NCBI GenBank assembly: GCA_013420905.1
Contig: JAAXNY010000004.1
Location: 4,278,001 to 4,342,000 of the forward strand
DNA from: Collybia mongolica
Lineage: Eukaryota > Basidiomycota > Agaricomycetes > Agaricales > Clitocybaceae
Direction of reading: 5' to 3'
DNA: 64,000 nucleotides
Part shown: piece after piece, positions 46,609-56,353 of the stretch
How the letters are laid out: the number at the start of each line of letters is the position of its first letter
Position numbering within the stretch: the first letter of the stretch is position 1
Translations under genes and position numbers: made by a program
The notes under the pieces: model-generated
What the model saw: only the letters and a program-made list of their open reading frames with translations
Database searches by the model: none
What the model was told of the DNA's origin: nothing

Positions 46609-47114
46609 TGTAAGGGGAACTCCATTTCCGCCTTACTTTGCCGATCTAGCCTTACTTCGCCGAATCTCACTCCGCCGACTTCTACTTCGCCGATTCGCGA
46701 CTCAGTCATCCCGCCGACTTACGATACAATTTCTCTGCTTACTTCGCGCTCACTCAATTACATTCACTACATCGCACGTTCATTACCTACGCCCACACGC
46801 ACCCCCACTCTCTACTTCGCGCGCAGTTCGCCGCTGGACTTCGCACTTGTTCGGACTATCAAGGGCACGGTCACGTGACCTTCGCTAGCCCAACGCGTGT
46901 CGTCGTACCGCACCGGGAACGTGTATTTAATGTAGTACTAGGTATATAGCACACCCCCCCTGATGGAGGCTCCTCAGAGAATTCTCTTAGGATCCCCTCC
47001 ACCAGGTGAGTAGTACATATGTTGTACAAGTGAATACATCAACTTAGGATCCCCTCCACCAGCGTCGGCCCGCTCTACTAAGTTCGCGCGCACTCCGCCG
47101 GAGTTGCCCTTACA
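46609..47114. mobile_element. 506-bp MITE, copy 1
   Basis: It has 15-bp terminal inverted repeats, TGTAAGGGGAACTCC at the left and the complement of TGTAAGGGCAACTCC at the right. An identical-length copy lies inverted at 47892-48397. It is CpG-rich, unlike the surrounding elements, so it is probably young. There is no transposase. It contains a pair of gatcccctccacca repeats and ttcgccg-type short repeats. Confidence 0.9.
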
Positions 47115-47590
47115 TACTCACTTAACCACTACACCCAAATACAAAAGGAGGAAGGGGTCTGGCCCCCAATCAGCTACTGTCCCTGCACAGAGCACACCTT
47201 TTGGGGAGAATGCCAGTTTATCAACCAATGGTGGGATTTGGTGGCCTCATTTTGGAGGGGAGTCATCGCTTTGGGAGAGCGGTGTGGAACAGGGGGAAAA
47301 TAATAGGGGGGATTCAGGAGAGGGGGAGCAGGTTTGAGGTATGGGTTGTTCATTTAGATTGGACATTTATCTTTGACACTGGGGGGGAGTAATGGGTTTC
47401 CAGGGCAACCTGAAAATACCAGGAGGGGAGTGGAATGGGGTACCAACGTGAAGGGAGGGGACCATGCCCCAACAAGCAAAGGCAAACCTTTAAGGCGTTG
47501 GGAGGTTCAGACATGGTACAGTACAATACCGTTGGACTGCAGGTATCCTCAGTCTAGACCCGTAATATGACCTGGAGAGCAACTTAGTGT
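47115..47590 (+). mobile_element. Poly(A) retroposon family, copy 2 (truncated)
   Basis: It matches the retroposon of 12701-13665 (opposite orientation) and that at 63518-64000 (same orientation): cttaaccactacaccca, caatcagctactgtccctgc and so on. It starts abruptly at the MITE border, so roughly 390 bases of its 5' end are missing. It ends at ..gagcaacttag without the 3' tail and poly(A). It contains a frame with GPQSATVPAQSTPFGENAS. Confidence 0.75.
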
Positions 47591-47891
47591 ACAATGGTCT
47601 CCTGTGATGTCAAGAAAGTCTTCACGCAATGCCGAGAGAGAATTGCGAAAATGTTGCATGTATGTGAACAAGATAAAATGCGTGTCGAATGCCTGAATAT
47701 GAATGAACCTGTCAGGAACACGATGGACTGTTGAACTTTGCAACCGATGCGTGGACATCACCAAATCACAAAGCGTACATCGCGATCACTGTCCACTTCC
47801 AGAAGGATGGTGTTCTCGTTGCAATGTTGCTCGATCTCGTTGAGGTTGCAGAGAGCCATTCGGGCTTGAATCTTGCAGCCGTGTTTGCAAA
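47591..47891 (+). pseudogene. hAT transposase B, inverted inner piece
   Basis: The plus strand encodes DVKKVFTQCRERIAKML, an intron (gtatgtgaac...cctgtcag), EHDGLLNFATDAWTSPNHKA, YIAITVHFQKDG and LDLVEVAESHSGLNLAAVFA. These are the residues that belong directly before KVLNDFTITHK of the piece at 44787-46608. Joining ..GTGTTTGCAAA to the C-terminal piece after removing one GCAAA restores the frame (VFAKVLNDF). It therefore is the same gene, turned around. Confidence 0.85.
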
Positions 47892-48397
47892 TGTAAGGGC
47901 AACTCCGGCGGAGTGCGCGCGAACTTAGTAGAGCGGGCCGACGCTGGTGGAGGGGATCCTAAGTTGATGTATTCACTTGTACAACATATGTACTACTCAC
48001 CTGGTGGAGGGGATCCTAAGAGAATTCTCTGAGGAGCCTCCATCAGGGGGGGTGTGCTATATACCTAGTACTACATTAAATACACGTTCCCGGTGCGGTA
48101 CGACGACACGCGTTGGGCTAGCGAAGGTCACGTGACCGTGCCCTTGATAGTCCGAACAAGTGCGAAGTCCAGCGGCGAACTGCGCGCGAAGTAGAGAGTG
48201 GGGGTGCGTGTGGGCGTAGGTAATGAACGTGCGATGTAGTGAATGTAATTGAGTGAGCGCGAAGTAAGCAGAGAAATTGTATCGTAAGTCGGTGGGATGA
48301 CTGAGTCGCGAATCGGCGAAGTAGAAGTCGGCGGAGTGAGATTCGGCGAAGTAAGGCTAGATCGGCAAAGTAAGGCGGAAATGGAGTTCCCCTTACA
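47892..48397. mobile_element. 506-bp MITE, copy 2 (inverted)
   Basis: The reverse complement of copy 1 (46609-47114) with the same length and no difference in the stretches I compared, including a seven-base G/C run. The 15-bp ends are TGTAAGGGCAACTCC and the complement of TGTAAGGGGAACTCC. It interrupts hAT B directly after ..TTTGCAAA. Confidence 0.9.
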
Positions 48398-48652
48398 CTA
48401 CCTTCCTTCATCGGCATCTTATGTGGCGTCCTGGGTCAATACATCAACGCCCCATTATTAAAGGACTTCCAGTTTCGTTAACCATTCTCATAACAAATGG
48501 ACCCACCGTTGTGGCAACTTTCGCTGCTTGTACATGAAATGATTTATTTGGTCTGCGGTCCACCTTGCCAGAGTGTTAGTACGTCCCTTCATTTTCAAAA
48601 TGCAGCGAAGCTTTCACAAAGAGACATATAAACAACAATTGTGCGAAGGTCC

Positions 48653-48935
48653 TATCTTTATGAATACGGCAGCCACACATGTACAACCATGGGGTCCGGC
48701 TTTACATTAAGAGGAAGATCTGAAAGAAGTGACGCCAAGTAGGACTATAAGGTGTTGTTAGATCCAATTAGATGGGAAGCACACCATCAAAGACTGTTTG
48801 ATGGTGTGCTTCCCATCTAATTGGATCTAACAACACCTTATAGTCCTACTTGGCGTCACTTCTTTCAGATCTTCCTCTTAACATAAAGCCGGACCCCGTG
48901 GTTGTACATGTGTGGCTGCTGTATTCATAAAGATA
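48653..48935. repeat. Near-perfect palindrome, 139-bp arms, 5-base spacer
   Basis: The left arm is 48653-48791 and the right arm 48797-48935, separated by gactg. Only about four or five mismatches are seen between the arms. The right arm continues from the coding sequence of hAT A (..TVRNQLARI). This is an inverted duplication that would form a cruciform or hairpin and is hard to clone or assemble. Confidence 0.9.
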
Positions 48936-50279
48936 CGAGCAAGCTGGTTACGGACTGTAGTATCAGAGGGCAGTTGGTATGTGATCTTCAGATATTTGAA
49001 TAACATTTGGAGCGTTGGCGCTTCTCCAGTAGTCCACGGAAGACTCTCATCCAGTATCCATGCTGCAAAAATACGTAGGAACCCTCGATAGGTGGTAATG
49101 ATTGCCGGATTCAACTCTCCCTCCTTCAAAAATGCTTCCATCATCTCGGCGCTATGTTTTAGGTTGATCTGTTCTTTGCTTGTTGGTCCCTCACTCTCCA
49201 CGTTCTCTTTCGCCCCCTTACATTCTGTTACGTGCCCAGCAAGGTTCTGTATCTTTGGCAGCTTAGGTTCCATATCAAAGGTAATGTCTTGCCCATCAAC
49301 AGTCCTTGGGAAGCTACGAATACTGTAAATTTCAACTCGATAAGTTTCATCCTTTCATCTATTGATTTTGACGCACCATGGGTAGGAGCAGCACCGAAAT
49401 GACCAGCGCTTGGTCCCCGACCTATCCGTGGTAGCTGTTGGTTCGTGAAAGTGTTGCATGCTCGCATTACCTGGACCACGACGTGCTGCCTTTGGCCCCT
49501 CCTGTTCTTCTACTGCCCGCAAAGCACTTTCTCCATCTGACTCATCACCAGAATTGATGTCAAGATGGTTACTGTCACTAGGCCTTTTCTGCTGGTTTGT
49601 GGATCTGTCCCTGTTTGCGAGCACTCCCTTTTTGACTGGTCGCCCCTGAAGTTGCCTGTTGGCCTTGCGTTTTCTTTTTTCTTCCATTCTAGCTTGCTAA
49701 CAAACCATTAGACGAACCTGAAGTGGATCTTTTTGGGGTCTGCTTACCACTTCTCGGCCATGCTCAGTCTCACTTACCACCTCGTCCCCATCACTTGTGT
49801 ACAAAAATTCAGGGGCCTCCTTATCCAACTCATTGCTACGCTTGGGTGGCTGATATGTTTCGTCCTGTGTATCGTCCTCGTCGTCATCTTCAGGCTTAGT
49901 GGCTGTGAGAGGGACTACATCAGAGGGTGAATTGACAAAGTGACCGCGCGCATGGAGCTCAGCAGCGGAGAGTAAGGCGCCGTTTTCAACTGCATCCCCA
50001 TCTGGCTTGGACAAGTCTTTCGGGATCACAACCTTAAGATTGGGGCGCAGTTCTGCCAATTAAGGTTAGGATTTCAATCACTGGCATGATGGAACTTTTC
50101 TCAAAATCTACACGCTAACCTTGAGTTTGGCGACGGGGTTTAGTCGTGGCTTCAACCGTCCGAAAATAGGAGTCAAGGCCCTGAGCTCGGTCTGTGGCGT
50201 GCCGCTTTCGCTTCTCATTTTCAGGGATGATATTTGTGGAATCGGGCTTGTCTTGGGTCTCTCGGGCCTGTTGTGCCAT
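48936..50279 (-). pseudogene. hAT transposase A, N-terminal part
   Basis: It starts at 50279 with MAQQARETQDKPDSTN. A Lys/Arg- and Asp/Glu-rich region is followed by a degenerate BED-type zinc finger (RCCSYPW..., LAGHVTECKG), then LNPAIITTYRGFLRIFAAWI, PWTTGEAPTLQMLFKYLKI and PSDTTVRNQLARI. Introns are clean and the frame is intact to 48936, where the palindrome begins and the rest of the transposase is missing. The TTVRNQLARIF motif corresponds in position to TMVSCDVKKVF of hAT B, so A and B are different transposons. Confidence 0.8.
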
Positions 50280-50882
50280 GATGTTTTTGACGCTCCAAGC
50301 TAGGACTATCAGTGTTGACGTTGAAAAATCCAGGAATGGTAAAAATGTACAGTTCTTGGTTTAAACTCTCAGCCACAGTCAGTCAAAACTTCTATTATGT
50401 CTATCGAAAAACTGTGTAACCATCTATATACTGTTTAACTACTGTATACTCAACTTTGGCTGCCATCAGCTATACATAAACGTAAATGTATACGGAATAA
50501 ACCGTTTAAAACGGTTATATAGATAGAACGGTTGGAGCCTTACAGATGAAGCCCCAAGATATCCAGATGATGCTACAGTCTGGCCCTGACAGCGAAAGTA
50601 ACGGTGAATTTGAAGATCGTGCACATTAGCGGGGCTGTACTTTTTGATCCATGAATCATCTTACAACCTTTTTGAAGCCCTGCGAAGGAACCTATCGTTG
50701 TAAAAACGGGTGTAGTTGATCATTATGTACCACAGCCTCATATCAACTCATGCCTGTTAAAGAAATGCTGGATGATTCTGTTTGTTCAACACTAGAAGGT
50801 GGGGGAACAAGGCCAAATTCGCCAACCACTGAGGTCAGGTCTTGTTATTCCCGTAAAAAATTCCCTTCAAGCAGTCCGCTAA
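50280..50882. other. 5' flank of hAT A and 3' flank of the DUF6533 gene
   Basis: No gene seen. It contains short repeats of aaacggtt/gaacggttgg near 50500-50540, possibly sub-terminal repeats of hAT A. Confidence 0.4.
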
Positions 50883-53103
50883 TTATACATCACCCTCCTC
50901 CAGTTTGATATCCACAGTACGAGGACTGACAGAATGACGAAACCCCAAGCTCTGTGTAATATCACCAAACGTCAACTCATCGTTTGCTACTGGATCGTAC
51001 ATTCCCAAATTAAGTGTCAGGCAGCCAATCATAGTAGTTGTGATACTGGATATATAGTCAAGCTCAGCCGGGATGATGATGCAAGGAACATACCAAGTGG
51101 ACCAACTTTGAATAATATGACAGGGCATCAGTCTCGCATTTTTTGCACTACCAAATTGGATGTACTTACGTCTCTAAAGGGGTAAAGTTCATATTCCCAT
51201 GTCCCTGAACCATATTATTGTAGGGGTAAACTTCAGTCCCCGGAAGGTTGACAAAGAGCCAAGTGATGTTAGTAAAAAAGATGACAGCAAAGTAAAGCAA
51301 CCTGTCCCGCATTATCAGTTTGACCAACAGCATTTTGGCTCGACTCGGCCCAGGGCTTCGATAGAGACTGAAAGTCAGAAATCCTCCCACAGCTACATCA
51401 AATATTATGGCAGGAAGGATGAACATGACGCCATTGGCCTTACTAAGCTACGTTGAGCTGCCAGAGTTGAAGGACGGCTATAAGAATCAAACCTTAGCCC
51501 AAGGAAGGTCCAATACCAGGTTATTCCATCACTTGGTGCAGGCATGGTCGCTGTGTATCGTCTGTAAGTGAATGCACACAATTAAGTCAGACAGGAAATT
51601 CACTGAGGTATAGTGATATTCGATATATCACAAAGCACATCAAGGCAAGTTGGACTGCCCATATTGAGAGCAGCAATATGAAGATTAATTTTTTTCTAGA
51701 GTATACGGCATAGACCCTGATTTTGTGTGTCGCTTAGTGACTTGACGGCCCGGCTTGGCTTTTGGGGGCTTAGGCTTTAGAAAATACAAGCCTGAGCTGT
51801 GACGACAGCTTCAGGCCGGCTCAGGCTTAAGCCGCGGCTTCGCAGTGAATAGAGCGTTGAATTTCGGTACAATGACCTACTTCTCATTTTTGTATATATC
51901 CCCATCATCACCAAGTAGCCCATCCCAGGTAAACTCTTCCCCAACGTCGTTATTGCCCTCATTTTCACCAGCCAGCTCAAGGTCCATATCCTCAAGCTCC
52001 TCTTCCTCTTCAGTAGCTGCTATGATGTCCTGGAAGATGAGGTCGTTATGATACATACACTTCAGACACTGCAAAGCTTCTACAATATCACCCTTTAGCC
52101 AATTACGACGTTTACTGATTGTAAGGCCAGCCGACGAGAATGCACATTCACTTGAGACAGAAGATGCCATAATCGCAAGATAATCATGAGCCAGTGAACT
52201 CGCAACTGGGTAACAAGGTGCATTTAACTAAAAACAATATATTAGCATGCAATGATTTAGGGACTGGGATCCACAAGTACGCACTCCCCACCACACCACA
52301 ACAGTCATACCAGGAGGGATTACATTGTTAGTATTCATGTACCAAAAGTCCGATTTGAATTGTAACAATTGCCAGTGAAAAAGCCGCAGCTTAGGCCACG
52401 GCTCCAGGCTTTGAAAACTCCAAGCCTGAGCCGTGAGCCCTTCAGAGCCTGCTGCACGGCTCAGGGCGGCTCGGCTTCTACAGGCTCGGCCCCGGCCGGC
52501 TTGCGGCTTTGAGCCGAGCCGTGCACATCACTAGTGTCGCTCTGTTGTATCCATTGAATTTAACACTTAAAATGCTCACCTTAGAATAAGCATCGCCTCG
52601 GCCACTGCGCAGGTGATTACAGACATGATGATCAAAAGGAAAATGGGCTGGAAACCTTTCTCCAGAGACTGCACCTATTGATCAAAAGCTATGAGCAAGA
52701 GCATTACGGGGTAGATGTAATGCTCACAGTAGTACCGGGATCAGAGTCATTCAGACCGAAGGTGAAGACGATATATATCACTATTCCAACCCCAGCTAGG
52801 TAACGGTTCAAAAGAAAAAAGAGGCTGACTGTAGATTTCGATGAATAGAGTTAGACTGTTAGTCTTGGGAAAAGCCGTTTCCGGACTCACAAGGTGTAAT
52901 TTTTCTCTTCCAGATGTGTTGTATCTAGGATATAGGGGCAAAACAAAGGTTAGTTGAAATTGTGGGACCAGGTTACGAGAAATATCCACTTCATCTACCA
53001 AAGTTATACAGTAATCGAAAAATAGCACAGTGATTGACATTATGACGATGCTCTGTATGATGCCGGTGGTGAGATATCGTCGAAAAGCGGATGGAACGTA
53101 CAA
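50883..53103 (-). CDS. DUF6533-type multi-pass membrane protein (copy 2), 336 aa
   Basis: Eight exons close in frame: 52990-53103, 52891-52924, 52728-52828, 52580-52674, 51604-51716, 51493-51550, 51170-51442 and 50883-51105. The motifs match the family: FFDYCITLVDEIQHIW, PFSLFFLLNRYLA, FQPIFLLIIMSVITC, EAMLILRVYAVYSRKK, helices ILLLSIWAVQLAL and MFILPAIIFDVAVGGF, and LIMRDRLLYFAVIFFTN. A seven-helix plasma-membrane protein of unknown function is expected. Intron 4 (51717-52579) is 863 bases because a 799-bp hAT derivative sits in it; without that element and its duplicated 8 bases the intron would be 56 bases, like the others. The reading frame is intact, so the gene may still work. The exact 5' end is uncertain. 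Confidence 0.85.
51727..51734. repeat. Target-site duplication GTGTCGCT (left)
   Basis: Eight bases repeated at 52534-52541, directly flanking the hAT derivative. An 8-bp duplication is the hallmark of hAT transposition. Confidence 0.9.
51735..52533 (-). mobile_element. Internally deleted hAT element (799 bp)
   Basis: The ends are imperfect terminal inverted repeats beginning TAGTGA (left ..CTTGACGGCCCGGCT, right ..TGTGCACGGCTCGGCT), with many ggctc/gagcc sub-terminal repeats. The inside (51877-52200, minus) encodes only the C-terminal dimerisation end of a transposase: DYLAIMASSVSSECAFSSAG, ISKRRNWLKGDIVEALQCLK and an acidic tail. Two residues that are Arg in the family read Cys (TGT) and Trp (TGG), which fits C-to-T changes. 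It cannot move by itself. Confidence 0.9.
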
Positions 53104-53886
53104 ATGGAAGGAATCTGTCCATCTGCCAATTCATAGCTATAGTTTGCGACATATCCTTGTGTTCGGGTTCAGACCAAGTATGCACAATCAGAAGAAGGTC
53201 CGTTTGAGGACCTGCTGTTTTTATAGCCCCTATTTGTGTGGTCGTGCGTGCCGAGAACACCATCAACCTGGAATAGAACTTGATGGATCTAGTAATAAGA
53301 CTGAAATACATACCGCTAAACAGATCCAATCCTCATCGCGCCATTGCGCATCTGCAGACAGCTGGTTAAAATTTGCTTCTGGAAGAAGGTCCAAGGTGCT
53401 CAAATGACGCTGCTATCCTAACGACAAGGTAGCCTCAGCGAGGGTCATGCGTATCATCGTGAGCCAAGAACTCAAACTAATGTGGCTGGTGATGAGTTTC
53501 AGACGGGAATCTGCAATGATGTGTAGCGGCCCGACCACCCTCCGATTGATATCATCTTGCGCTAACACAATTGTCGGATCAAGACAGCTAGCTCATCACC
53601 AAGTGCCACAGCCTTCAGCCTTAGGCTCATACAATATCAACACTGCCGTAAAATCCCCCTTAAGTAGTCAGACAAGCGACCGGAGACAGACTCATAATAT
53701 TTCACTTACAACATACTATTAAAATTACAATACTGCGACGAATATCATCGCCCGAAATTCAGATTGAATAAGAACGAATAGAAATCACACCTTCCTCTGT
53801 ATCTCTTTCGTGCACTGGGTATAGTATCTCCCCGCCCACCCCACGCAAACACACCCCCACACGATCACCCTACCACACCGCACTCC
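53104..53886. other. Intergenic, DUF6533 promoter and annexin 3' flank
   Basis: No supported gene. It may contain an upstream exon of the DUF6533 gene. Confidence 0.4.
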
Positions 53887-56353
53887 TCACTTCTTCGCAT
53901 TCATAACCGCACCCATCCCCGCCCCATTCACAATAGCCACCATGAGCTTCTTATACGACCCACTCGTTTCCGACGCCACCCGCGCCTCCAGACTCTTCCG
54001 CGTACGCCGCATATACGCGTCTTTCACCGCCTCCATGCGCACGGGGTCCCAATGTGCGCGGACGATCCTGCATATAAGCACAAAATTGGGTCAACAAACC
54101 AATCAGAGACGAAAAAAAAAAAACAAGAACAAAAAGGGAAAACACCCACCTCCACACCAACTCCATATCCCGCGTCCCGAACCCAACCATCGCCTTATCG
54201 ATCAGCTTCGCGTCGCGCCAGATCCCCTGACCGTCTCTCTTAGGCTTCGCGCCCTCCACAATGTGCAGCAGCGCCCCGCGCATGTGGCCCGAGCTGTTAA
54301 AACCCGTGAGTTCAGTCATTTATCCAACCGAATAGAAAGCGCCCCGAAACCTGAACAGGGGGGCAAAGGGTACGCACAATTCAGCCTTGATAACCTTCGT
54401 CAAACTGCGGTACTTGTTCCCATACGCGCCGATCCTGCAACCGAGCGTTAGCATCCCAAAATCTCAAATATATGCGCGTAGGAGGGGGGAGTACGTACAC
54501 AGCAGCCAAGTGCGGGCGCGAGCGTCCCGTGAGGATCTCGCAGAACTTGATCTAGAGTCACGCGACGTGAGCTCGTGATTCGTTTACATTCATTATAATT
54601 GGGAGGTGCGTACCTCGTCAGTTCCCGACTTCCCCTGACCTGCCTTGAACAGCTCCTCCACGTCTGCGCCTACCTGAGCCTGGTCGACTGGAGCGTTGTC
54701 CGGGGGCGGATTCGCACTTAGCGCCATTAAGAACACTGCCAAGTTATAAAACCAAGTCAGCCTTTTCGCCCTTCACTCTTGAGTCACAACAGAGAGCAAG
54801 AATGCGATAACGCATGAGAGCAAACACGAAACCCCAAATCCAAAACCCAAAACCTAAAACCTAAAACCCAAACAGGAAAAAAAGAAACCACAAACGCACA
54901 TCGCTGGGTCTTCCCACTCAAATCACCCCTCACCTCCTCCATCAAGTCCTTGCCATACTTAAACCGATACACCCCAATCAGCAGCCGCACCTCCGCGCTC
55001 GGGCGACCGAGCACAAGCTCCGTGAGCAGCGCCTCGTTCGTCCCCGCACCGGCGAGCGCCTTCTTAGCGAGCTCGACATCCCATGCAAGGGGGCCCGACG
55101 CGAGCGCGTGGATGCCCATCCTGGATGAAAAGGTGGGTTGGGGTTAGGAGACGTGGGGAGGAGGGGGGGCTCACCCGAAAAAACCGCTTGTCTCGCTGTC
55201 GAGCACGTCAATGAGCCGTTTTCCGGTCTTGGCGACGTAGTACTCGGCGAGCGCGTCCATCTGCAGGACGGGGATCTTGACGAGGGTGGAGATCACTACA
55301 CCAGCCAGCCGACCGGTCAAAATAAAAAGAGAAAAGGGGGGGAAAAGTCAGGGGGACGCCGAGTGTGTATATGCGAGACAACTCACACGCAGCATCGTCT
55401 GTCCCAAAACCCTTCACAGCCTTCTTGATCGCCTCAGCGTCCTTTATGGGGTCGTACCCAGGGACCTTCGTCACACCATGTGGCGTTGGTGGCGCGTTCG
55501 GGTCGGGGATCGTAGAGCCCAGGTACACGAGGGGCACCTGAGGGGCCATGGACGGGAATTGCCCGCCGCCATATAGGGCTTGAGTTGGATGCGGGGGCGG
55601 ATAGGCGCCGTAACCCTGTGGCGCTGAGGGGAATGCGGGAGGCGCTTGGGCGAGTGGGAACTGGGGCGTCGCGGGTTGTCCGTGCGAGGCGGGGGGCGCG
55701 TTGAGGGCGGCGTAGCCTTGGGGAGGGGGCGGGCCTGGAGGGGGGGCGTATCCTTGCCCTTGAGGGGGCGGGGGGCCCGGTGGCGGGGCGTAGGTTTGAG
55801 TTTGGGGCGGGCCGGGGGGTGGGGCGTAGCTTTGCCCTTGAGGGGGCGAGGGGCCCGGTGGCGGGGCATAAGTCTGGGTTTGTGGCGGGCCCGGGGGTAG
55901 GGCGTAGCCTTGGGTGGGAGGAGGTCCAGACGGGGGCGCATATTGGGACTGGCCTGGGGTGCCGTAGCCTTGGGTGGGGGGAGGTCCAGACGGTGGCGCA
56001 TATTGGGGCTGGCCTGGGGTGCCGTCGGGGCGGTTGCCTGGGAGGGGAGGTGGGGGTCCGTAGCCTGGTGGATAAGGGGTTGTTTGGCCACTCTGTGAAT
56101 GAGGAATGTGGGGACCCGATGTGGCGTCAATGTTAAGTATTCACGTACCTGAGCGGTTGCAGCTAAAGCAGGGTTCGACTAGGTGAACGTTAGAATGTGG
56201 AGTTGTTTGTATGGCGAAGAAGAGACTCACGGTATGGCCAGGAACGGGCGCGGCGGGTTGTTGAGGCTGGTGCGATGAGAGGAAGTTGCGTTAGCTGGTG
56301 CACGGAAGCCTCAACGGGTAAACGCGACGTACTTGTTGACCTGGATTAGACAT
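53887..56353 (-). CDS. Annexin with long Pro/Gly/Gln-rich N-terminus
   Basis: A multi-exon gene that starts MSNPGQQ at 56353 after several tiny exons and ends MGAVMNAKK at 53887. Residues about 40-230 are low-complexity repeats of YAPPPGPP, YGTPGQSQYAPPSGPPPTQ and related units, as in fungal and slime-mould annexins. Four annexin repeats follow, each with a GxGT-type calcium loop: KGFGTDD, AGAGTNE, KSGTDE and VGF-GTRD. Annexins bind acidic phospholipid membranes with calcium and act in membrane organisation and repair. The last repeats are separated by short introns. The gene looks intact. Confidence 0.9.

Noticed and set aside
46580..46888. Open frames of about 100 codons in the MITE, with a second identical one at 48118-48417
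   Set aside because: They occur because the element is present twice. The sequence is a chance frame through short ttcgccg repeats in a non-coding MITE.
55471..56130. 219-codon frame rich in Pro, Arg and His on the minus strand of the annexin gene
   Set aside because: A shifted frame through the annexin Pro/Gly/Gln repeats. The correct frame gives YAPPPGPP repeats that lead into the annexin domain.
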